A stretch of DNA of 9,334 bases from the NCBI GenBank assembly GCA_030040815.1, contig JASHSZ010000269.1:1-9334 (forward strand). The letters run 5' to 3'. The notes beneath the pieces were generated by a model that ran no database searches, had not been told where the DNA came from, and worked only from the letters and a program-made list of their open reading frames with translations. Both the position numbers and the translations under genes were made by a program. Source of the stretch: Streptosporangiaceae bacterium (GTDB lineage: Bacteria > Actinomycetota > Actinomycetes > Streptosporangiales > Streptosporangiaceae). Each line of letters opens with the position of its first letter. Position 1 is the first letter of the stretch. Shown piece after piece: positions 6,014-9,334 of the stretch.

Positions 6014-8449
6014 TCACTGACCGAGCTCGATGGGCTTGCTCCAGCTCGTGCCCTGCGTGCAACTCGCCGTCCAGAGCTGGTCGGTCGTGCTCAGCCAGAA
6101 CACCTCGAGCGGCCCGGACTCAGGCCCGGCCGCCGCGAACGGGAACGACGCGAGCCCGCTTATTCCGGCCCACCGTGAACCAGACCACTTGCTGTCTGCC
6201 GTCCTGGTGAGCGTTCGCAGCCCACCGTACCGGCCCTCGAACAACAGCCACTCGCCCCCTGCCCCGAGCACGGGCCACGCCTGTCCGCTGCCCGACGCCG
6301 CGCCGGGCATGATCGGACGGGCCGGCGTGGCAGCAGCACCGGGTAGCAGCACGGTGAACCAGTCACGCTGCTGACCCAGCCCGCGCCAGAACACATCGAC
6401 CTCACCGGTTGGCAGCGCAACCGCCTGCGGGGCGCTGCCCAGATCCCCCATGCCGAGATCCTGGGGGCTGCCCCACGTCCCGCTCGTGCTGCGTGCGACG
6501 CGCCACAAGTTGCGGTACACGAGGCCACGCCAGAACACCTGCACCGCACCGGACGGCTGCTCGACGGGGTACGGCTGACCGCCGAGAACACCGCCCAGAT
6601 ACTGCGGACCAGCCCAGCCGGTCGTGGGGATGTACTGCGCGTGCCACAGGTGGAAGCCGGTCAGGCCCTGCCAGAACACGTCGATCACACCGTCCGGCGC
6701 AGACACCGCTTCGGGCGTGCCGACCCGGCCCATCCGGGTGAGCTGCTGCGGCGGGAGCCAGCCCCTGCCGCTGCTGGTGACCTCCCAAAGGAAGCCGTCG
6801 GTCCCGCGGTAGAAGACGTCAACGGTGTCCGAGCCGACCTGGACCGCGCTCGGCACCCCGCTCGCGTCTCCAGCGAGCTCCGTGCGCGTCCACTCGCTGC
6901 CGGTGCTCGCATACTGCTCGACGAGGTGTTCGGAGTCGGTATAGAACAGCTCCGTGGTACCGCCCGGCGTCACGACGGCCGGAGACGCCTGGCTGGTCCC
7001 GCTCGAAGGGGGAGCGCCCGTGGGCGGCGCGGGCGTGGTGGAGGCTGACGGCGCGGGCGTAGCTGAAGCTGAGGCCGCCGCCGTAACAGAAGCCGAAGGC
7101 TGTGGCGTGACCGCGGGCGGCGGCGTGACCGACGGCGTGGGTGCAGGCGACTGCGTCACCGACGGCGTGGGCAGGGGCGTGACCGAGGCCACGGGCACGG
7201 GCTGAGTGGGCAGGGTGACGTCGACATAGTCCTGGTCGATCAGCATGCTGTCGCCGCCGAACGACTGCGAGGCGTTCCCGCTGAACTGATGCACCCGGCG
7301 GCCGCCCGCCCAATCCCCCGCCCGGATGTTGCTGTCGTTGGTGTCCGACTCGCCATTCCACAGCGCATCGAAAATGACATCCGGGGTCGAGGAACCGCCG
7401 TTCTGGTACTGCTGGCCGAGGTCCGAGACCCCGGAATCGGAGGACGCGTACACGCCAGCGGCGTAGCCGAGCTGGTGCACCTGGCTGGTCCAGGCATCGA
7501 GGAACTGCAGGGCCGCCGCGGACTCGGAGGACGGGTAGGCCTCCATGTCGCAGTACAGCGGCGTGCCCGGCCCGAATCCCAGGCTCTGAGCCTGCGCGAC
7601 GGCGTCGTTGGCGTCCGCGACGCCCTGCTGCGCGGGCGATGTCAGCTGACCGAAGGCGGCTTGGGGACCCGCGTACATGGGGATGAATCGCCAGCCCGCC
7701 GCCGCCTGCTGCTGCACCCAGGCGGCCGTCAGGTTCGGCTGGTCGCAGGCTGTGTCCGCGCCACCGATGTAAATGCCGATCGCACGGTAGGGCGAATCCT
7801 GCAGCCAGGCTTGCATCACGCTGCTGCTCGGCGCGGTGCACGTGTCGAAGCCGAGCCCCACGTAGCTCCCGACTGCGGCCGGCAGGTCCTGCGCTCGCCC
7901 TGCCGCGGACGCGGCGTTTCGCACCGGCGCTGCGTCGACGGTCAGCTCGCGGGCAGACCCGCCGCGTCCTGCTGGAGTGGCCGCGGTCAGCCTCGGGGCG
8001 GACAGGCCAGCGCTGGCCAGGATGCTGATTATCTCCGCTGGGTCGCTGTCGAAAGTAGCGGTGATCGAGATGCGTGGCGCGCTAGCGATGATCCGGTTCG
8101 TGAGGGTGTTTTCCACCGACTGCCGTGGAACGCTGCGCGGCGCGGGCTGGATGAGGATTGCCTCGGTCGCGCCGAGCAGCCAGCCCGGGCAGCTCTCGTC
8201 AACGGCCGGTGTTCCCAGGTAAATGGCATGCAGGTCGAAACGCACACAGGTCTGCGGCTGGCTGGCGAGGTTGATCACCGGCCAGGATGCTGGCACCTCG
8301 AAGCGGTAGCCCGCATACGAGACCGCCTGCAACGCGGTCGCGGGAGCAGCCACCGCGCTGGTGGCCCAGCCGGACAGCGCTAGCGCCGAACAGGCAGCGA
8401 GCACAGCTGCTCGGCGTGCGCACCTGACAGCCATGACCGGCTGACGCAC
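6014..8449 (-). CDS. Secreted DUF1906 (Rv2525c-like, GH25-fold) protein with C-terminal seven-bladed propeller
   Basis: This 811-residue protein has several parts. Residues 1-36 are a signal peptide: basic RCARRAAV start, hydrophobic core, and Ala-rich cleavage near SAVAA. RR-A-A-V-L loosely resembles a Tat signal, and Rv2525c is a known Tat substrate. Residues 37-190 form an unrecognised N-terminal domain with Cys68 and Cys87. Residues about 194-412 are the DUF1906 glycoside-hydrolase-like domain: YVGLGFDTCTAPS (196-208), AIGIYIGG (223-230), FIPMYAGPQ (255-263), YCDMEAY (299-305, with a GH25-like D-x-E at 301/303) and IDQDYVDV (404-411). Residues 415-492 are a Pro/Ser/Thr linker with two PTPSVT units ten residues apart. 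Residues 495-811 hold seven repeats of the type VDVFWRG-x-LW, spaced 45-49 residues, as in seven-bladed lectin-like propellers. A cell-wall or glycan-binding role is inferred; enzymatic activity is unproven. The start is GTG 8449, or possibly ATG 8434; neither has a good ribosome site. Confidence 0.88.
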   Translation of the reverse strand: MRQPVMAVRCARRAAVLAACSALALSGWATSAVAAPATALQAVSYAGYRFEVPASWPVINLASQPQTCVRFDLHAIYLGTPAVDESCPGWLLGATEAILIQPAPRSVPRQSVENTLTNRIIASAPRISITATFDSDPAEIISILASAGLSAPRLTAATPAGRGGSARELTVDAAPVRNAASAAGRAQDLPAAVGSYVGLGFDTCTAPSSSVMQAWLQDSPYRAIGIYIGGADTACDQPNLTAAWVQQQAAAGWRFIPMYAGPQAAFGQLTSPAQQGVADANDAVAQAQSLGFGPGTPLYCDMEAYPSSESAAALQFLDAWTSQVHQLGYAAGVYASSDSGVSDLGQQYQNGGSSTPDVIFDALWNGESDTNDSNIRAGDWAGGRRVHQFSGNASQSFGGDSMLIDQDYVDVTLPTQPVPVASVTPLPTPSVTQSPAPTPSVTPPPAVTPQPSASVTAAASASATPAPSASTTPAPPTGAPPSSGTSQASPAVVTPGGTTELFYTDSEHLVEQYASTGSEWTRTELAGDASGVPSAVQVGSDTVDVFYRGTDGFLWEVTSSGRGWLPPQQLTRMGRVGTPEAVSAPDGVIDVFWQGLTGFHLWHAQYIPTTGWAGPQYLGGVLGGQPYPVEQPSGAVQVFWRGLVYRNLWRVARSTSGTWGSPQDLGMGDLGSAPQAVALPTGEVDVFWRGLGQQRDWFTVLLPGAAATPARPIMPGAASGSGQAWPVLGAGGEWLLFEGRYGGLRTLTRTADSKWSGSRWAGISGLASFPFAAAGPESGPLEVFWLSTTDQLWTASCTQGTSWSKPIELGQ
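7001..7204 (-). repeat. Low-complexity Pro/Ser/Thr linker coding region
   Basis: This codes for the extended linker between the hydrolase-like domain and the propeller. The 14-base string ACCGACGGCGTGGG occurs at 7128-7141 and again at 7158-7171, exactly 30 bases (ten codons) apart, giving the repeated PTPSVT peptide. Such tracts can expand or contract by slippage, and linker length may vary between strains. Confidence 0.6.
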
Positions 8450-8465
8450 CCAGCCCCCAACCCAG

Positions 8466-8489
8466 TTCCGACCACTGTCCAGGTCGGAA
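8466..8489. promoter_or_regulatory. Perfect 8-bp inverted repeat upstream of the DUF1906 gene
   Basis: TTCCGACC and GGTCGGAA form a perfect inverted repeat with an 8-base spacer. It ends 16 bases before the GTG start at 8449. The arms are 16 bp apart centre to centre, about one and a half helical turns. It could be a repressor operator, a hairpin next to the ribosome site, or the end of the DUF6504 transcript. No T-run follows on the minus strand, so a classical terminator is unlikely. Confidence 0.45.
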
Positions 8490-8548
8490 GATCACGTTAG
8501 CCCGGTGTGTCGGCCCGAGACGCGCGACGCGCCGGTCGCCGTGAATAC

Positions 8549-8809
8549 TCATAAACCCCCGGTTAACGACCAGCGGTCTGCAGCCAGGTCATGGCAGAGC
8601 TCGTAGAGCGCCGGTGGTATTGCGCGCACCGCAGTAGCCTCGACCCGCCAGCACTCGAGGCCGGCCATTGTTCCGGCCGCCGGGTCGGCTGGCACCTGCC
8701 ACCGGTCCCGGACGAATATGACGGTGTAGACGCGGCCGCGCCAGACGAACCTGACTGGTCTGCCGTCGCGCTCCCAGACCTCGGCCGGCTCGTTGTCGAT
8801 GCCGCTCAT
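8549..8809 (-). CDS. DUF6504 family protein
   Basis: This is a small soluble protein of 86 residues. Hallmarks of the family as I know it are the N-terminal EVWERDGRPVRFVWRGRVYTV (10-30), a central CWRVEA (53-58), and the C-terminal ALYELCHDLAADRWSL (67-82). The molecular function is not known. In many actinobacteria such genes lie near translesion polymerase genes (imuB, dnaE2 or dinB type); this is from memory and no polymerase is visible in this window. I chose the ATG at 8809 over the GTG at 8854, because GGAG lies 7 bases before the ATG while the GTG has no ribosome site and the extra 15 residues lack family similarity. The gene lies downstream of a promoter overlapped by a LexA-type box, supporting DNA-damage control. 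The DUF1906 gene follows 99 bases downstream on the same strand. Confidence 0.8.
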   Translation of the reverse strand: MSGIDNEPAEVWERDGRPVRFVWRGRVYTVIFVRDRWQVPADPAAGTMAGLECWRVEATAVRAIPPALYELCHDLAADRWSLTGGL

Positions 8810-8816
8810 CGCGCCG

Positions 8817-8820
8817 CTCC
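8817..8820 (-). promoter_or_regulatory. Ribosome binding site deciding the start of the DUF6504 gene
   Basis: GGAG on the minus strand lies 7 bases before the ATG at 8809. It favours the 86-residue product over the longer form beginning at GTG 8854. Confidence 0.5.
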
Positions 8821-8887
8821 GCTGGACCAGGCACCGGCCAGGTGCCGCGCTCACCGCCCAGGGGAAGACAGGCAGACTTACTGCTTT

Positions 8888-8901
8888 CGAACATACATTC
8901 G
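8888..8901. promoter_or_regulatory. LexA (SOS) box
   Basis: CGAAC-ATAC-ATTCG matches the Gram-positive/actinobacterial LexA operator CGAAC-N4-GTTCG at every position but one (A for G at 8897). It covers the -10 box of the DUF6504 promoter, a standard place for LexA repression. This predicts release on DNA damage. Known: the operator consensus. Seen: the match and its position. Inferred: LexA binding. Confidence 0.7.
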
Positions 8902-8918
8902 CTCAGGAGGAAGCGCAA
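8890..8918 (-). promoter_or_regulatory. Probable promoter of the DUF6504 gene
   Basis: On the minus strand the -35 box TTGCGC (8918-8913) and the -10 box TATGTT (8895-8890) are separated by exactly 17 bases. Transcription would start near 8882-8884, giving a leader of about 75 bases before the ATG at 8809. The -10 box lies inside the LexA-type box and the -35 box lies inside the left-hand copy of the tandem repeat. Confidence 0.6.
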
Positions 8919-8953
8919 GTTCCTGACGCAGAAGGAAGCGCAAGTTCCTGGCG
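8904..8953. repeat. Two tandem 25-bp repeat units in the DUF6504 control region
   Basis: Units 8904-8928 and 8929-8953 differ at only two of 25 positions (8907/8932 and 8926/8951). The identical core GGAAGCGCAAGTTCCTG lies at 8909-8925 and 8934-8950. Each unit contains the dyad AGGAA-N7-TTCCT (8908-8924 and 8933-8949). The left-hand unit contains the -35 box. This may be a pair of regulator sites or a simple local duplication. Confidence 0.75.
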
Positions 8954-9001
8954 GCAACGCAGGCCCGCACGGGGTGGCAAGCCTGGCGTCGACCTCGCCG
9001 A

Positions 9002-9334
9002 CTACCCTCCGGGCCATGGTCGGCGCGCGCTCGTCCATGGGTGCCTCGCTGCTATCGCGCGAGCAGCATCAACGGGCCACCCATCAGCCAAGTTGCCTGC
9101 TAGCACACACCGCAGGCTCGAGGCTAGGCCGCAACGCCGCCGCCAGCACCCAGTCCGCGACCTGCGCCTAGGTTGCTGCCGGTCCACCCGCTCGAAGAGC
9201 CCGGCGGGGACCAGCGGCTCACCGTTTGCCAGCAGGTCGGGACGCAGCTGCCGACCGGTTGCGAGGAACGGGCTGTCGGGTCGGCGCCGCAGCTCATAGG
9301 CGACGACACGTCTGGCCGCCAGTCGCCCGGCGGC
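9002..9334 (-). CDS. Unrecognised reading frame, 3' part only, possibly frameshifted
   Basis: The frame is open from the right edge for 110 residues. The first 50 or so look like real protein and have G/C-rich third positions, with stretches such as RRVVAYELRRRPDSPFLA and PLVPAGLFERVDR. From about 9185 leftward the translation becomes Arg/Trp/Cys-rich with poor codon use, while another minus-strand frame becomes coding-like (VADWVLAAALRPSLEP) and stops at 9084. This suggests a frameshift near 9160-9185, or a gene that ended or decayed there. I do not recognise the family. It reads toward the DUF6504 gene but ends before the SOS promoter, so the two are probably separate transcripts. Confidence 0.35.
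   Translation of the reverse strand, partial: AAGRLAARRVVAYELRRRPDSPFLATGRQLRPDLLANGEPLVPAGLFERVDRQQPRRRSRTGCWRRRCGLASSLRCVLAGNLADGWPVDAARAIAARHPWTSARRPWPGG

Noticed and set aside
6819..8383. Long alternative frames inside the DUF1906 gene (6819-7841 minus, 7289-8383 plus)
   Set aside because: They overlap a continuous 811-codon gene with domain matches along its length; the alternative translations are Arg-rich and motif-free.
8434..8469. ECF-sigma promoter giving a leaderless DUF1906 transcript from ATG 8434
   Set aside because: GGAAC and a downstream CGTC exist on the minus strand, but the 18-base spacing to CGTC is longer than usual and short ECF boxes are common by chance.
8904..8953. 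CRISPR-like array
   Set aside because: Only two units, with a 17-base identical core and an 8-base gap between cores; there are no spacers of CRISPR length and no cas genes.
8589..9038. Minus-strand open frame of 149 codons across the DUF6504 control region
   Set aside because: It overlaps DUF6504 in another frame, runs through the tandem repeats and SOS box, and has poor composition.

Overview
The window is GC-rich with strong G/C bias at third codon positions. Its gene content points to an actinomycete: a DUF6504 protein, a secreted DUF1906 (Rv2525c-like) protein, a BluB-CobT fusion, and GTG/TTG starts with AGGAGG-type ribosome sites. No rRNA, tRNA, insertion sequence or CRISPR array was seen. 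The genus cannot be fixed from the sequence. An aerobic soil-type actinomycete is a reasonable guess, because BluB needs oxygen.

Layout, left to right. (1) 1-977, minus: a P-loop GTPase, cut by the left edge. (2) 978-1311: a 334-base gap holding a perfect TTGACA box and two short GC hairpins. (3) 1312-4540, minus: gtrA, then cbiC/cobH, then a bluB-cobT fusion, with gaps of 47 and 17 bases, so possibly one transcript. The last two act in cobalamin synthesis: corrin ring methyl migration, then synthesis of the lower ligand 5,6-dimethylbenzimidazole and its activation to alpha-ribazole phosphate. (4) 4541-4813: a divergent promoter region. (5) 4814-5977, plus: sqdB, UDP-sulfoquinovose synthase. 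(6) 6014-8449, minus and convergent with sqdB: a large secreted protein with a glycoside-hydrolase-like DUF1906 domain, a Pro/Ser/Thr linker and a probable seven-bladed propeller. (7) 8549-8809, minus: a small DUF6504 protein. (8) 8810-9001: its control region. (9) 9002-9334, minus: the tail of an unrecognised, possibly frameshifted reading frame cut by the right edge.

The most informative non-coding signal is at 8888-8953. A near-perfect actinobacterial LexA (SOS) box lies over the -10 element of a well-spaced promoter, and the -35 element lies inside one unit of a 25-bp tandem repeat. This suggests DNA-damage control of the DUF6504 gene. DUF6504 proteins are, to my knowledge, often found near actinobacterial translesion polymerase genes.

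No wholly new multi-gene system is evident. The points most worth a second look are the SOS/tandem-repeat promoter, the BluB-CobT fusion beside a methylmutase whose GNAPTAL loop is changed, the sqdB gene beside a GtrA flippase-like gene, and the hydrolase-propeller architecture.
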